DNA of 64,000 nt from an uncultured Muribaculaceae bacterium (GCA_910579845.1 CAJTWL010000012.1:1-64000); one strand, 5' to 3'; numbered from the stretch's first letter, positions 36,001 through 45,160 are shown. Numbers and translations: made by a program. The notes: generated by a model from the letters alone, not told the origin.

Positions 36001-36206
36001 GTGGCACCGATTATCGGTTCGCCGTCTATGTCGCGTACAATACCGTGTATGGCTACAGACCGGTCAGTATGCTTTGAGACAACGGAGGCAGGAGCCGCTG
36101 ATGCGGACTGGATCGCGAACCATGGAGACAGGGCGAAGATTGCCAGCAACGCACATCTGCTTCCATTCTCTTCAAGGAAGCGGCGATATTTATTTAATTC
36201 CTTCAT
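33012..36206 (-). CDS. SusC-like TonB-dependent outer-membrane transporter
   Basis: A 1064-residue transporter. A signal segment precedes a carboxypeptidase-regulatory-like domain (residues about 48-130, GIVRDIDGEPIIGATVKIKD). The TonB box region and plug follow (LDEVVVVGYGEQKKVNLTGAVSTI, SVLKDAASAAIYGSRAANGVILITTKKG), then a 22-strand barrel ending in GINVSF. It imports glycan oligomers across the outer membrane with its SusD partner. It lies 59 bp after the DUF2264 gene, with no HTCS-like repeat of its own seen in that gap, so it is probably read from the GH88 promoter. Confidence 0.95.
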   Translation of the reverse strand: MKELNKYRRFLEENGSRCALLAIFALSPWFAIQSASAAPASVVSKHTDRSVAIHGIVRDIDGEPIIGATVKIKDRSVGTMTDMDGKFSLNVPASSTLEVTYLGYRKETVKITPGHTDYNVIMSQDTQNLDEVVVVGYGEQKKVNLTGAVSTINVADIQESRPITNISQALGGQAAGVRMQMGSNQPGDDDATLRIRGTGTLNNSSPLVIIDGVEGGISSVNPQDIESISVLKDAASAAIYGSRAANGVILITTKKGTEGKVKVNYNGFVSFQSLKQNIHPVTDYATYMELVNEGFANAGMGDYYIYQQDSIEDWRENTLAGADPLLYPNNDWFDMTFRSATSTTHSLSVSGGSERLKGFASFSYLDNPGVVDNAGFKKYSARMNVEFKVNKWISLGMNASGYLSDREVAGGSLVNEIFDYAYKTSPGITFQLPDGRFGASPNPDEIQSVSSSNPLARVYRADGGTRAYSIRPKFWAKITPFKGLSITGTYTMNALNSQRRHKPVAVDYWNPREDAVLWQYNPESEVSYSSSQSYRYFSDLMAQYNTNINKLGLKAMVGTSYEKYKKSDFSTTRKDLIDPSLWDLKAATGESTSTGSSTSWAMQSFFGRINLDWDGKYLLEGNLRADGSSRFHRDRRWGWFPSVSGGWRMDQESFMAPLTDKFLTNLKIRASYGSLGNNSVGNYEYQSLYTSSGVQYVLNGEISPGMVMSALANSDLTWERTYVTDFGFDFGMFNNRLTGTFDWFNKRTANILINLPAPLVHGNRDVPTVNAAEVTNKGIELTLGWQDRIADFSYSVNANFTYIHNRVTKYKGKGVDGRSLNGTTLTWEGYPINAHYMLVCDGILQTDEDMKKVQNMIDNAPVDPETGQKINPFATYGTPQKGDLFYADTNGDGIVDQNDRLVVSDGSLPKYNIGLSIDLKWKGIDLGIVMDASLGAHTYFNSKYLSTIVSQGTAIEQRIADGRWYEGRETPATFPRLYPSTGNKINEKASTFYLQSLDFLKIRNIQLGYSLPKKWMKACHLDKVRIYGSLENFLTFTKYQGFDPETGTAYPVMRQAAVGINVSF

Positions 36207-36265
36207 GTGTTAGGTTTTAAGCTATTGATGTATTTGAATATTAGAGCTTATTTTTTAATAGACTC

Positions 36266-37546
36266 TTATTTTTTAATATCTTTTTTCTTCAGCGATACAT
36301 GATTCTCCTGAGGGATGCTCTCTCCTGCCCATGCACGTTTCTGTGTCCAGGATTCCGCCGGATCTGTCCAGAAAGGATGATCTGCCGGAAGACCTAACGG
36401 CAGGAACATGGTGGCTGTGATATATAGGGAACCGTTATTGGTATACCAGTTGGCGAGGTCGGGCTGGTGACCGACAAAACCGAGTGCAAGATAACCGCGG
36501 GGAGTAAAGTTGCCCGGAGCCTTGAACATATTCTCCATAACAGCAGTAATTGCCGAGCGTACGGAACCATTGGTCAGACCTTCGGGCCAGCCGTATTTCC
36601 ACGCAGACATGGCGAGGGTCTGGAATGCCCCCAGTCTATATACTACCGAACGACCGAATGCAGGATATGTGCCTTCCGGTGAAATAAGACGTTCGATAAA
36701 CTGATTGTAGCGTTGCATTCGTTTTACTGCAAGTTTTGAATCGATATTCTTGGTATTCTTATGCTTCGTATTATAAGTGGGATTTGCCTCTATAGTCTCC
36801 AGCATCTCTATCAGCATGGGATGGATCACGAATGCATTATAATTATTAAGTGCAAGATTCTCTCCGTCTCCATACATGCCGTCGCCCAAATACCACTCAT
36901 CCATCTTATGACCCACGGTAGTGAAAATGAAATTGTCAGCAGCTTCTGGTTCGACCATATATATAAATGCTTCTATGAGTCCACGGAACAGAATCCAGTT
37001 GTTGTAGGCCGGATAATAAGAGCGCATCTTTTTGAAGCAATCCAGATAACGTCGTTGAGTAACGGGGTCGAGTTTTTGCCATGTGGCTTCCGGAGCACGC
37101 AGAAAACTTTCGGCAAGATATGCGGCGTCTACCAATGGCTGATGGTGGGGACTGTCCCAGTACAGGTAGTCGGGACTATCCGGATCCACGGCATGTTTAT
37201 AGGCTGACAGTGCCCATTCACGCAGTTGTTTTCGCTTTGCCCCTTCGTCGGTGTTGTCATCAGGAAGAGCGAGCCATGGAGTGATTCCGGACATCAGGCG
37301 TCCGAAGCATTCCATATATGTCAGTTCAGGGCTTCTCGATTTTGAAAATGTCGGACTCAATTCCACCTCCATGTTTTTTCGGAGTTCACCCTTGCTCATG
37401 TTTTCAAGCACGGGAGCGGAAATCTTATAACAAAGATCCACCCATTTCTCTCTGTCGGTTTTCTCGGCAGTTTTTTTAGATTTTGCAAATGCAACGCCAC
37501 CGAAGGCAATGCATATCAACAAAGTGATTGCGATTTTAGTTTTCAT
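36266..37546 (-). CDS. DUF2264 family secreted protein (possible GH154-like glycosidase)
   Basis: A secreted 426-residue protein (signal IAITLLICIAFGGVAFA). The DUF2264 landmarks are visible: LTYMECFGRLMSGITPWLAL, YNNWILFRGLIEAFIYMVEPEA, DEWYLGDGMYGDGENLALNNYNAFVIHPM, and FGRSVVYRLGAFQTLAMSAWKYGWPEG. Such proteins have an alpha/alpha barrel. Some relatives are classed in CAZy as GH154, associated with beta-glucuronidase activity, which would suit this locus; I cannot confirm that this protein belongs to that family. It lies 15 bp after the GH88 gene. Confidence 0.85.
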   Translation of the reverse strand: MKTKIAITLLICIAFGGVAFAKSKKTAEKTDREKWVDLCYKISAPVLENMSKGELRKNMEVELSPTFSKSRSPELTYMECFGRLMSGITPWLALPDDNTDEGAKRKQLREWALSAYKHAVDPDSPDYLYWDSPHHQPLVDAAYLAESFLRAPEATWQKLDPVTQRRYLDCFKKMRSYYPAYNNWILFRGLIEAFIYMVEPEAADNFIFTTVGHKMDEWYLGDGMYGDGENLALNNYNAFVIHPMLIEMLETIEANPTYNTKHKNTKNIDSKLAVKRMQRYNQFIERLISPEGTYPAFGRSVVYRLGAFQTLAMSAWKYGWPEGLTNGSVRSAITAVMENMFKAPGNFTPRGYLALGFVGHQPDLANWYTNNGSLYITATMFLPLGLPADHPFWTDPAESWTQKRAWAGESIPQENHVSLKKKDIKK

Positions 37547-37561
37547 AATATCGTACTTGGT

Positions 37562-38791
37562 CTATTTGTTCTTCTTTTCTATATCCTGTTTACGTTTCAA
37601 TGCCTCCAGGTAGTAATAGTCCGCATAGTTCAACGGGACATCTATTTCCTTGTTCGCCGGAAGAGAACCTACAGAATGCATCAGGATGAATCTGCCGTTT
37701 TCGCCCGGTCTGGCAACGTAGTTGTCAGAACTCAGTGAAGCAAGTATCTCGTCTGCGTAGTTCTTGTAAAAAGAGGCATTCTTTACAGGATAACCGGAAA
37801 TCTCATATAAAGCCGAAGCTATGATAGCGGCAGAGGAAGCGTCACGTGGCTCGGTAGGAATGTCGGGAGCATCCATATCCCAATATGGAACCTTGTCGGA
37901 CGGTAAATTCACATTGTTACGCATATAGTCGAATGTACGCAGAGCCTGGTCAAGATATCTGCGGTCACCGGTTTCGCGATAACACATCGTATAGCCGTAG
38001 ATAGCCCATGCCTGACCTCGCGACCACGAGGATTCATCGGCATAGCCCTGTGCTGTCATGCGGTGGAGCACCTCTCCGGTTTCCGGATTATAGTCTATTA
38101 CGTGATAACAACTTGCGTTATGCCGGAAATGCTCCTTGAGAGTCTTGTCCGCATGGCTCACCGCTATGTTATAGAATGTCGAGTCACCGCTGATCTTTGT
38201 CGCCTCAAAAAGAAGTTCAAGGTTCATCATGTTGTCAATAATCACCGGACATATCCAGCCTTTACGTTCATATGTCGAACCAGGATTCACATTCCAGCTC
38301 TGTATAATTCCCGCACCGGGTTTAAATCTTGTGCAAAGATTTTTAGCGGCAGTGACGAGCACTGAATCATATGCTTCCTTGTTTATAAAGCGGCGCCCAT
38401 TGCCGAATGAGCAATTGATGATAAATCCGATATCGTGGGTTCGGGTCATATACTGGGCATCTCCGATTGCCTCTGTATACTTCTCGGCATATTTAAGGTA
38501 ATTCTTGTTTCCGGTCAATTCGTACAGATACCAAAGGCTGCCCGGAAAAAAACCGCTGCGCCAGTCCGTATATTTGCAATAACTGGTGCTGTGTCTATTT
38601 TTTTTGGTGGAAACGGGGTTTAGAAAGGTTGTATCTTTGTTCGCCTCAATCCCTTTGATCTGCAGATCTGTCTGCACTGCCGCGCTTTTGACCGCTTTGT
38701 CAAACCAGGTGACCGATGATTTTCTTCCGCCGGCAAGACTTGTGGTTGAAGCCAGCAGGAACAGGCCGGCTGTAATGATAATTTGTTTCAT
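37562..38791 (-). CDS. GH88 unsaturated glucuronyl hydrolase
   Basis: Removes the 4,5-unsaturated uronate from the non-reducing end of lyase products. A signal (IIITAGLFLLASTTSLA) makes it periplasmic. The alpha/alpha barrel signatures are present: YTDWRSGFFPGSLWYLYELTG, THDIGFIINCSFG with Asp120, VIIDNMMNLELL with Asp186, and DESSWSRGQAWAIYGYTMCYR. The two Asp residues match the two catalytic acids of GH88. Length 409 is normal. It opens the minus-strand arm of the locus, and HTCS site 2 lies about 83-148 bp upstream. Confidence 0.93.
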   Translation of the reverse strand: MKQIIITAGLFLLASTTSLAGGRKSSVTWFDKAVKSAAVQTDLQIKGIEANKDTTFLNPVSTKKNRHSTSYCKYTDWRSGFFPGSLWYLYELTGNKNYLKYAEKYTEAIGDAQYMTRTHDIGFIINCSFGNGRRFINKEAYDSVLVTAAKNLCTRFKPGAGIIQSWNVNPGSTYERKGWICPVIIDNMMNLELLFEATKISGDSTFYNIAVSHADKTLKEHFRHNASCYHVIDYNPETGEVLHRMTAQGYADESSWSRGQAWAIYGYTMCYRETGDRRYLDQALRTFDYMRNNVNLPSDKVPYWDMDAPDIPTEPRDASSAAIIASALYEISGYPVKNASFYKNYADEILASLSSDNYVARPGENGRFILMHSVGSLPANKEIDVPLNYADYYYLEALKRKQDIEKKNK

Positions 38792-38873
38792 AAAATTCGC
38801 TTATGTATTAGGTTATTTTAAATTGCAATCAATATTTTACCGGGGAAATTTCCGGCTATATAAAAATCCACGC

Positions 38874-38939
38874 TAAAATTATACAATCCTAAACCCTGCG
38901 ACTCTTATGAATTATCCATAATACTGTCACAAATTATCC
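38874..38939 (-). promoter_or_regulatory. Candidate HTCS operator and promoter, site 2 (GH88 operon)
   Basis: On the minus strand GGATAATTTGTG (38928-38939) and GGATAATT (38910-38917) form a direct repeat of 22-bp period. The box TAATTTTA (38874-38881), one base from TAnnTTTG, lies exactly 36 bp from the second half-site start. It serves the GH88 gene starting at 38791. Confidence 0.75.
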
Positions 38940-38984
38940 AACAACGGCATTCTATAAAGAATTAGGTAAAATTTAAACAAGCTC

Positions 38985-41900
38985 TTATTCCTGAACAGTT
39001 CCTTTTCTGTATAGAAGTGGCGGGACACCGTATTGCTTTTTAAAGCATCGGCTGAAATAAATAGGAGTTTCGAATCCGCATTTGTCAGCAACTTCTGCAA
39101 TCGTGAGATGCGTCTGTGATTTAAGGAGTGTCGCGGCATATTTCAGACGATAGTTCTGAATGAAGGCGTTCGGAGTCATACCGGTCAGACTTTTGAATTT
39201 ATTGAAGAAGAGCGAGCGGGACATAGCCACCTCTCTGCAAAGCATCGGTATGTCGAAATCAAGATTCCGGATATTCTTTTCGATTATTTCTGTGGTGCGT
39301 CGCAACAGTTCACGGTCGAGCGGATTTACGTTCGACATATCCACCTCCTGGATAGGCTGCTGTTCAAACTGTTTGCGAAGCACTCTGCGCAGTCTCAGAA
39401 GATTGTCGACCCGAGCCAGCAGAAGTTTCGATTCAAAAGGTTTGGTCACATAGTCGTCGGCGTTGGTATTCAAACCTTCCAGTTTGGATTCAGTACTGTG
39501 AAGAGCCGTGAGTAATATTACCGGAATATGGCATAGATTGACATCCGATTTAATCAACCGGCACATCTCTGTTCCCTTCATGCGGGGCATCATTACATCT
39601 GAGATAATGACGTCCGGTGTAAGTTCCCGGGCTTTTCTTAATCCGTTCTCTCCATCCGAGGCGGCAGCGACCCTATAGTAATCGGAGAAGAATTCACACA
39701 GATTCTCCAATAATTCCTTATTATCCTCCACGATCAAAATCAACGGAGTGTCATTCTGTTTCTCTCCATACACAGATTCTGCGGTGTTCTCTTCAGGCAC
39801 ATATGGAAGTGGCGAGACAGGTTCGGGAACCGTTTTCTCCGCATCAAATATGACATTCTCCTCATCAGCATATGCCCGGGCTGATGCCGGCAATGTCACA
39901 CGAAACAGAGCACCGTTACCATTCCGACTTTCCGCTTCTATCCTGCCATGATGACGATCCACTATTGATTTGGCAAATGCAAGCCCAATTCCGGTGCTCT
40001 GTATATCAATGTTCTGTAAGTCTGATTCATCTGCATCCCCATTGTAGAATCTGTCAAATATGAAAGGGAGGTCCTTTTCCGATATACCTTTCCCGTTATC
40101 CTTTATTTCGAAAACAAGTTCATCGTTATCTCCTTTTTTTACTGTGCAGTATATTCTTCCGCCATCGGGAGTATACTTGAAAGCATTGGATATAATATTG
40201 ACCAGCACCCGGTTGATCAATGCAGGATCATATATACCCTTCAAGGGACTTTCGTCAGTATCAATTATATATTCTATATCCCGGTTTACAGCATGGTCGG
40301 TAAACGAAACCGCCGCTTCTCTTAACGACTCATTCGCGTCATGTACACCGACACGAAGCACCTGTTTGGTTTGCTGGAACTTGCGAAAGTCAAGCAGTTG
40401 CGTAACCAGATGGCTCATTTGTAATGAATGGTTCCTGATTTTTATCAGTCCCTCTGTAAGTTTGTGGTGTCGCTGATAACGGGTCAGAAGATTGTCAATA
40501 TGGCTATTGATCAATGTAAGCGGGGTCTGTAATTCGTGACTTATATTTGTAAAAAAGACAAGCTTCTCCTGATTTAATCGTTCTATCAGTTCTTTCTCAT
40601 TCATCTCCTTGCGAAGCAGAAGACGAAGCCGTGTCTCGGTCAATGTCTTGTATATTATAAAACTTATGGACGCCAGTGCCGCCGCAATATAGATTATCCA
40701 GGCCCACCAGCTTGTATACCAAGGTGTAGGAACAACTACCGACAAGGCTATCTCATTTCCGCCGGACTGACGTGCGCGGAGCGTGTATTTTCCGGGAGGC
40801 AGACTATGGTATTTTATCTCATTGCCCGATGCCATGTGCCACTCGTTGTCAATACCATCCATCCTGTACTCGATTACAGATATACCGGTGGTGGCGACAT
40901 AGTCGCTGAGACCTACTATAATGCTGAAATCATTATTGTCAGAGGGCAGGGTAATCTGAGTCGCGTCAGGCAGTGCGGTTGAGAGTATGCCTCCGTCTTT
41001 ATCGGGAACAATGTCCCTGTTTTGCATGATAAGTCTGGAAAAGAAAATCTTGGGAGCCCATTTGTTGGAACTGGAGGCTTCAAAATCATCGGGATTGAGT
41101 AATGTGATACCCTTTGTGCTTCCGATGAGTATTTCTCCGGTAGGAAGACAGTAAAGCGCCGAACCATTGATAACATGAGAATCCGAGAATATTCCGGAGA
41201 AAGGAACATTCAGCATCGAACGGTCATTCATGTTGAGCCGGACTATATTCTCGCCTGAGACAACATAAACATTATCACCTCTCCCTCTTGTGATTGCATA
41301 GCAGTAGTCATCAGGTAACCGGCTGTTGTCAGAATCAATTATCTCTCCTTTTGCATGATCTTCGGAATAATATATCAACCCGTGTCCCAATGTGGCGCGA
41401 AGTACACCTCTTTCGACAACACATAGGCTCGTAGTCTTTATTTTATCGTCATCGGATGCTATTTTTTCGATGACAGGTCGTGAGGAGGTCGGGTTGTGGA
41501 TTTTATATATTCCTTTCCCCAGGCTTGAACTATAATAGATGTTTCCGGATGAGTCTATATCAAATACCTTAGGTTTTACAGGCGTTAAAATGGATTTTAT
41601 CTCTCCTGTGGATAAATTCATGTAGGATAGACCGGAAGAGGATGATATAAAAAGGTTGTCACCATAAATCTTCAGATTGTGGATGATTTTTCCGGGATAG
41701 GACTGAAACTTGGGGTCATCGATAAGATTGAGCATGCTCCTTCTCTCTATGTCATATACCGAAAGTCCTCCTAAATGAGTGCCGATATATAATTTGTGTT
41801 TTCTGGAATCATAAACCATTGACCGGACATTATTCTGACGAAGCGCTCTTCCGGCAGTCATAGAGGATATGTTTTCCCTGACGTTCCAGTTGCTGTCCAG

Positions 41901-43025
41901 ACTCCCGATACCTGCGCCGTCGGTGGCAAACCAGATGTTGCCTTCTCTGTCCGAGACTATATCCTTGATTACGGATCTGGACAAACCTTCCGGTATAAAT
42001 CCGGTGTAATTGAAGTTAAGGAATTTGTCGTGGGTAGGCGAGAAATAGTTGACTCCGCCGTAGTAGGTCCCTACCCAGATATTCCCTTTCCTGTCGCAAT
42101 ACAATCCATACACGGATGAATGTGTCAGTCCTCCGATATTTTGAGGAATCTCAATCCTGCTTGTTATCTCTGTGGCAGGATCATACCGATATAACCCGCT
42201 AAATGAGCCATACCATATTTTACCGTCCTGGTCCTCTACGATGTTTCGTATCTGCGTTCCGTTGACTGCTCCTGTACGGCTTGTGGGCATATATACTTTT
42301 ACAAGGGTTTTGTCGTCAAACCTGTATCTGTATAATCCGTCATCATAAGTAGCTATATAGAGTGTGCCGTCCTGTGATATGATACGTGAATGGACATTCT
42401 TGTCAGGCAACAGGTTGAGATGGGCATGAGTTTTCCGGTCATATATATGCAGACCATTTGATGAGGCGAGATAAAAATTGTCAGAGTCGAATGAAAGGTG
42501 AACAGAATGTAAGCTTTCGGGTATTCTGAAGAGAAGAGATGCTTTGTCTGATTGGGGATTCCATTGCATGATAGAGTCACCGGACAGAAATGCAATCTCC
42601 CCTTTATATCCTCCCAGACTACGGATTTTGCCTTGATTGGTGATTTTCTTGAATCTCCCGGTGTCTATGCCGTACTTTATGATATCGTTGTCTATGAACA
42701 GATAGACATCACCTGCAGAATCCATCTTGATGGAATTGACACTATTGCCGATCCAGAGTTTATTGTTGCCGTCCCCTTCAGGAATCTGACCCTTGAAAAA
42801 CTTGATACTTGTACCGTCATATATGTTGACACCCTCTTTGGTTCCGAACCACATCCTCCCGAATTTATCTTGAGAGATGCTTAAAACTGTTGTCTGGCTT
42901 AGTCCGTCTCCCAATGTCAGATGACGAAAATATTCCGGGTGTACCGACTCGGGACATATTATGGCGATTATGATAAACGCCATGACTGTCGCTGTAAATT
43001 TATTCAAGGGATTCCTGGTTTTCAT
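38985..43025 (-). CDS. Hybrid two-component system regulator (HTCS)
   Basis: One 1346-residue protein (numbering from ATG 43025) combines sensor and regulator. An N-terminal signal/anchor leads to two beta-propeller halves (about 35-650, many DRKGNIWVGT-type repeats), then a Y_Y_Y domain (about 690-765) and a membrane helix (about 773-791). The cytoplasmic part has HisKA with His830 (NISHELQTPL), HATPase (IISNAFKYTPDGG, DNGKGISEKD), a receiver with Asp1143 (DVIISDVMMPRM) and an AraC-type HTH (about 1240-1340). Such regulators bind glycan breakdown products in the periplasm. It sits between the two arms whose promoters share the 22-bp repeat. A frame from 43076 is possible; 43025 gives a proper signal segment. 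Confidence 0.94.
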   Translation of the reverse strand: MKTRNPLNKFTATVMAFIIIAIICPESVHPEYFRHLTLGDGLSQTTVLSISQDKFGRMWFGTKEGVNIYDGTSIKFFKGQIPEGDGNNKLWIGNSVNSIKMDSAGDVYLFIDNDIIKYGIDTGRFKKITNQGKIRSLGGYKGEIAFLSGDSIMQWNPQSDKASLLFRIPESLHSVHLSFDSDNFYLASSNGLHIYDRKTHAHLNLLPDKNVHSRIISQDGTLYIATYDDGLYRYRFDDKTLVKVYMPTSRTGAVNGTQIRNIVEDQDGKIWYGSFSGLYRYDPATEITSRIEIPQNIGGLTHSSVYGLYCDRKGNIWVGTYYGGVNYFSPTHDKFLNFNYTGFIPEGLSRSVIKDIVSDREGNIWFATDGAGIGSLDSNWNVRENISSMTAGRALRQNNVRSMVYDSRKHKLYIGTHLGGLSVYDIERRSMLNLIDDPKFQSYPGKIIHNLKIYGDNLFISSSSGLSYMNLSTGEIKSILTPVKPKVFDIDSSGNIYYSSSLGKGIYKIHNPTSSRPVIEKIASDDDKIKTTSLCVVERGVLRATLGHGLIYYSEDHAKGEIIDSDNSRLPDDYCYAITRGRGDNVYVVSGENIVRLNMNDRSMLNVPFSGIFSDSHVINGSALYCLPTGEILIGSTKGITLLNPDDFEASSSNKWAPKIFFSRLIMQNRDIVPDKDGGILSTALPDATQITLPSDNNDFSIIVGLSDYVATTGISVIEYRMDGIDNEWHMASGNEIKYHSLPPGKYTLRARQSGGNEIALSVVVPTPWYTSWWAWIIYIAAALASISFIIYKTLTETRLRLLLRKEMNEKELIERLNQEKLVFFTNISHELQTPLTLINSHIDNLLTRYQRHHKLTEGLIKIRNHSLQMSHLVTQLLDFRKFQQTKQVLRVGVHDANESLREAAVSFTDHAVNRDIEYIIDTDESPLKGIYDPALINRVLVNIISNAFKYTPDGGRIYCTVKKGDNDELVFEIKDNGKGISEKDLPFIFDRFYNGDADESDLQNIDIQSTGIGLAFAKSIVDRHHGRIEAESRNGNGALFRVTLPASARAYADEENVIFDAEKTVPEPVSPLPYVPEENTAESVYGEKQNDTPLILIVEDNKELLENLCEFFSDYYRVAAASDGENGLRKARELTPDVIISDVMMPRMKGTEMCRLIKSDVNLCHIPVILLTALHSTESKLEGLNTNADDYVTKPFESKLLLARVDNLLRLRRVLRKQFEQQPIQEVDMSNVNPLDRELLRRTTEIIEKNIRNLDFDIPMLCREVAMSRSLFFNKFKSLTGMTPNAFIQNYRLKYAATLLKSQTHLTIAEVADKCGFETPIYFSRCFKKQYGVPPLLYRKGTVQE

Positions 43026-43109
43026 ATCTGCAAATATAATAAATGTATAATTACAGAAATCAGCCTTGTGTTTCAATAAATTCTTTTATGTTGTCCGGAT
43101 TGTTTTGTT

Positions 43110-43175
43110 GGACGATTGTGTAAATAGATATGGACAATTGTGACAGGTTCGGGATTGCATGGCTGTTTAAATTTG
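43110..43175 (+). promoter_or_regulatory. Candidate HTCS operator and promoter, site 1 (DUF4861/kdu operon)
   Basis: GGACGATTGTG (43110-43120) and GGACAATTGTG (43132-43142) form a direct repeat of 22-bp period. The -7 box TAAATTTG (43168-43175) lies exactly 36 bp after the second half-site start. The first gene starts at 43206. The minus-strand box TATATTTG (43031-43038) beside it may serve the HTCS gene itself. Confidence 0.8.
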
Positions 43176-43205
43176 TGCAGTTTGTATTTTCATAATATCC
43201 GGACT

Positions 43206-44318
43206 ATGCCTAAAAGACTGATAAATTTTTTCATCACACTTGCTCTCTGTCTCCGGCTTACTGCCGCCGAGAGCGGAAATTTCAGGGTAGAGGTCAGAAA
43301 TGATTTGCCGCAGATGCGTACCGAGATGGCGGAGGTCTCCGCTTCGGAATTTCCTCAATCGGATTTTGTAATCCGCGATGACCATTCATGTGAGGTGCCT
43401 TGGCAACGAACGTTTGACGGCAAGATTATCTTTCCTGTTTCAGTAGGTCCGAACGGGACTGCTGTTTTCAATATATCTGAAGGGAAGCCGTCTCGTGTCG
43501 AGAAGATATGTCAGGCTTCTTTTTACCCTGAAAGAATCGATGATTTTGCATGGGAGAACGATTACTGTGCCTATCGTGCGTACGGTCCGGCATCGAAAGG
43601 GGAGATGTCAGGATATGACGTTTTCACGAAATCCAATACTCGTCCGGTCGTGGCGGAGAGATATTTTAATGAACTTGTAAGGCGGGTATCATATCACGTC
43701 GACCATGGCGACGGTATGGATCAGTATGATGTGGGTCCGACTTTGGGTGCCGGCGGTTCCGCTCCGGTCGGCAAAAACGGGAATCTCATCCTTCCGGGAG
43801 CTTTCTCTAAATGGCGGATTCTGGAGAATGGACCGCTGCGGACTACGTTTGAACTCATTTATGAATATGGCGGCGGACGCGATACGCGCACATTCACCCT
43901 TGATGCCGGAACCCCGTTCAATCATGTCGTATCGCATCTGGAGGGGTTTGATGTCGATTCAATCGCTTCCGGCATAGTGGTGCACAAAGGTGACACGAAA
44001 AGCTATACGTCAGGAGAGGGATATGCAGCTTATTCAGATCCGACATCTGCTCCTACCAAGGGGAATGGCAGAATATTCATCGGGGTGGTCAATACCGATG
44101 GCGGTAATGTTTCCTATAGGTCTCTTCCCAAGACGATGAAAGGTGGAGTCGGTCATCTTCTACTCAAATCACGGTTGAAGCGCGATAAGGATTATTCATA
44201 TTACTGGGGAGCATCCTGGAGCAAGGGAAAGACGGCGACATTCAACCAATGGGTGTGTGAAATCGAGGATTTTATAAGATGTCGCAAGAATCCTTTAAGA
44301 ATCAAGATATTGAAATAA
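43206..44318 (+). CDS. DUF4861 secreted protein
   Basis: A 370-residue secreted protein (signal INFFITLALCLRLTAA). It follows the DUF4861 pattern: VEVRNDLPQMRTEMAEVS, DDFAWENDYCAYRAYGPASKGEMSGYDVFTKSN, YDVGPTLGAGGSAPV, GPLRTTFELIY, and a terminal YYWGASWSKGKTATFNQW. DUF4861 proteins are regular members of pectin and glycosaminoglycan utilisation loci, but to my knowledge their reaction is not well established. It opens the plus-strand arm and is directly behind HTCS site 1. A longer frame begins at 43140, but ATG 43206 starts the signal peptide. Confidence 0.85.
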   Translation: MPKRLINFFITLALCLRLTAAESGNFRVEVRNDLPQMRTEMAEVSASEFPQSDFVIRDDHSCEVPWQRTFDGKIIFPVSVGPNGTAVFNISEGKPSRVEKICQASFYPERIDDFAWENDYCAYRAYGPASKGEMSGYDVFTKSNTRPVVAERYFNELVRRVSYHVDHGDGMDQYDVGPTLGAGGSAPVGKNGNLILPGAFSKWRILENGPLRTTFELIYEYGGGRDTRTFTLDAGTPFNHVVSHLEGFDVDSIASGIVVHKGDTKSYTSGEGYAAYSDPTSAPTKGNGRIFIGVVNTDGGNVSYRSLPKTMKGGVGHLLLKSRLKRDKDYSYYWGASWSKGKTATFNQWVCEIEDFIRCRKNPLRIKILK

Positions 44319-44340
44319 TAAAATAATAATATATATAGAT

Positions 44341-45132
44341 ATGGTTAATTTTTCACTTGAAGGTAAGGTCGCTTTGGTTACAGGCGGTGTATACGGGATA
44401 GGTTTTGCTATTGCCAAGGCTTTCCATGAGGCTGGAGCCAAAATCGTGTATAATTGTAATACACAGAGTTCTATGGACATGGGTGTCGCCAATTACAAGG
44501 AGGCGGGTATAGATGCCACGGGCTATATGTGCGATGTCATCGATGAAGATGGTGTCAAGGCTATGGTCGCGGATATAGAGAAGCGGATAGGTACCATCGA
44601 CATACTTGTCAACAATGCCGGTATTATCAAGCGTATCCCTATGACCGAGATGGATGCTGAGGAATTCCGCGAGGTTGTGGATATAGATCTTGTAGGACCC
44701 TTCATCTGCTCCAAGGCTGTTATTCCGGGCATGATAAAGAAGGGTCATGGCAAGATTATCAATATTTGCTCTATGATGAGCGAGCTTGGTCGTGAAACAG
44801 TAAGCGCGTATGCTTCAGCCAAGGGCGGATTGAAGATGCTCACCCGCAATATCTGCTCCGAGTATGGAGACGCCAATATCCAATGCAACGGTATCGGTCC
44901 GGGCTACATAGCTACACCTCAGACAGCCCCGCTTCGCGAGATACAACCGGATGGTAGCCGTCATCCGTTCGATCAGTTTATCATTGCCAAGACACCGGCG
45001 GGACGATGGGGCACTCCTGAGGATCTGATGGGTCCGGCTGTATTTCTCGCATCGGATGCTTCCGACTTCGTAAACGGTCATATATTGTATGTAGACGGCG
45101 GAATACTTGCCTATATCGGCAGACAGCCGTAA
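44341..45132 (+). CDS. kduD: SDR oxidoreductase, KduD-like (2-dehydro-3-deoxy-D-gluconate 5-dehydrogenase)
   Basis: A 263-residue classical short-chain dehydrogenase. The nucleotide-binding motif reads TGGVYGIGFAIAKAFHEAG (Val-Tyr where TGGNRGIG is usual), followed by NNAG (NILVNNAGIIKR), the catalytic Ser and the YASAK motif (SAYASAKGGLKML). KduD converts 3-deoxy-D-glycero-2,5-hexodiulosonate to 2-keto-3-deoxygluconate with NADH. Assignment as KduD rather than gluconate 5-dehydrogenase rests mainly on kduI, kdgK and eda downstream. It is 22 bp after the DUF4861 gene and 28 bp before the EIIC gene. Confidence 0.85.
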   Translation: MVNFSLEGKVALVTGGVYGIGFAIAKAFHEAGAKIVYNCNTQSSMDMGVANYKEAGIDATGYMCDVIDEDGVKAMVADIEKRIGTIDILVNNAGIIKRIPMTEMDAEEFREVVDIDLVGPFICSKAVIPGMIKKGHGKIINICSMMSELGRETVSAYASAKGGLKMLTRNICSEYGDANIQCNGIGPGYIATPQTAPLREIQPDGSRHPFDQFIIAKTPAGRWGTPEDLMGPAVFLASDASDFVNGHILYVDGGILAYIGRQP

Positions 45133-45160
45133 TCTGATCCTTGAAATCTGAATTAACGTC

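Noticed and set aside
43026..43076. Upstream start of the HTCS frame at 43076
   Set aside because: It would put 17 residues before the signal segment, and it overlaps a candidate promoter box at 43031-43038. ATG 43025 is preferred, though the box is then very near the start.
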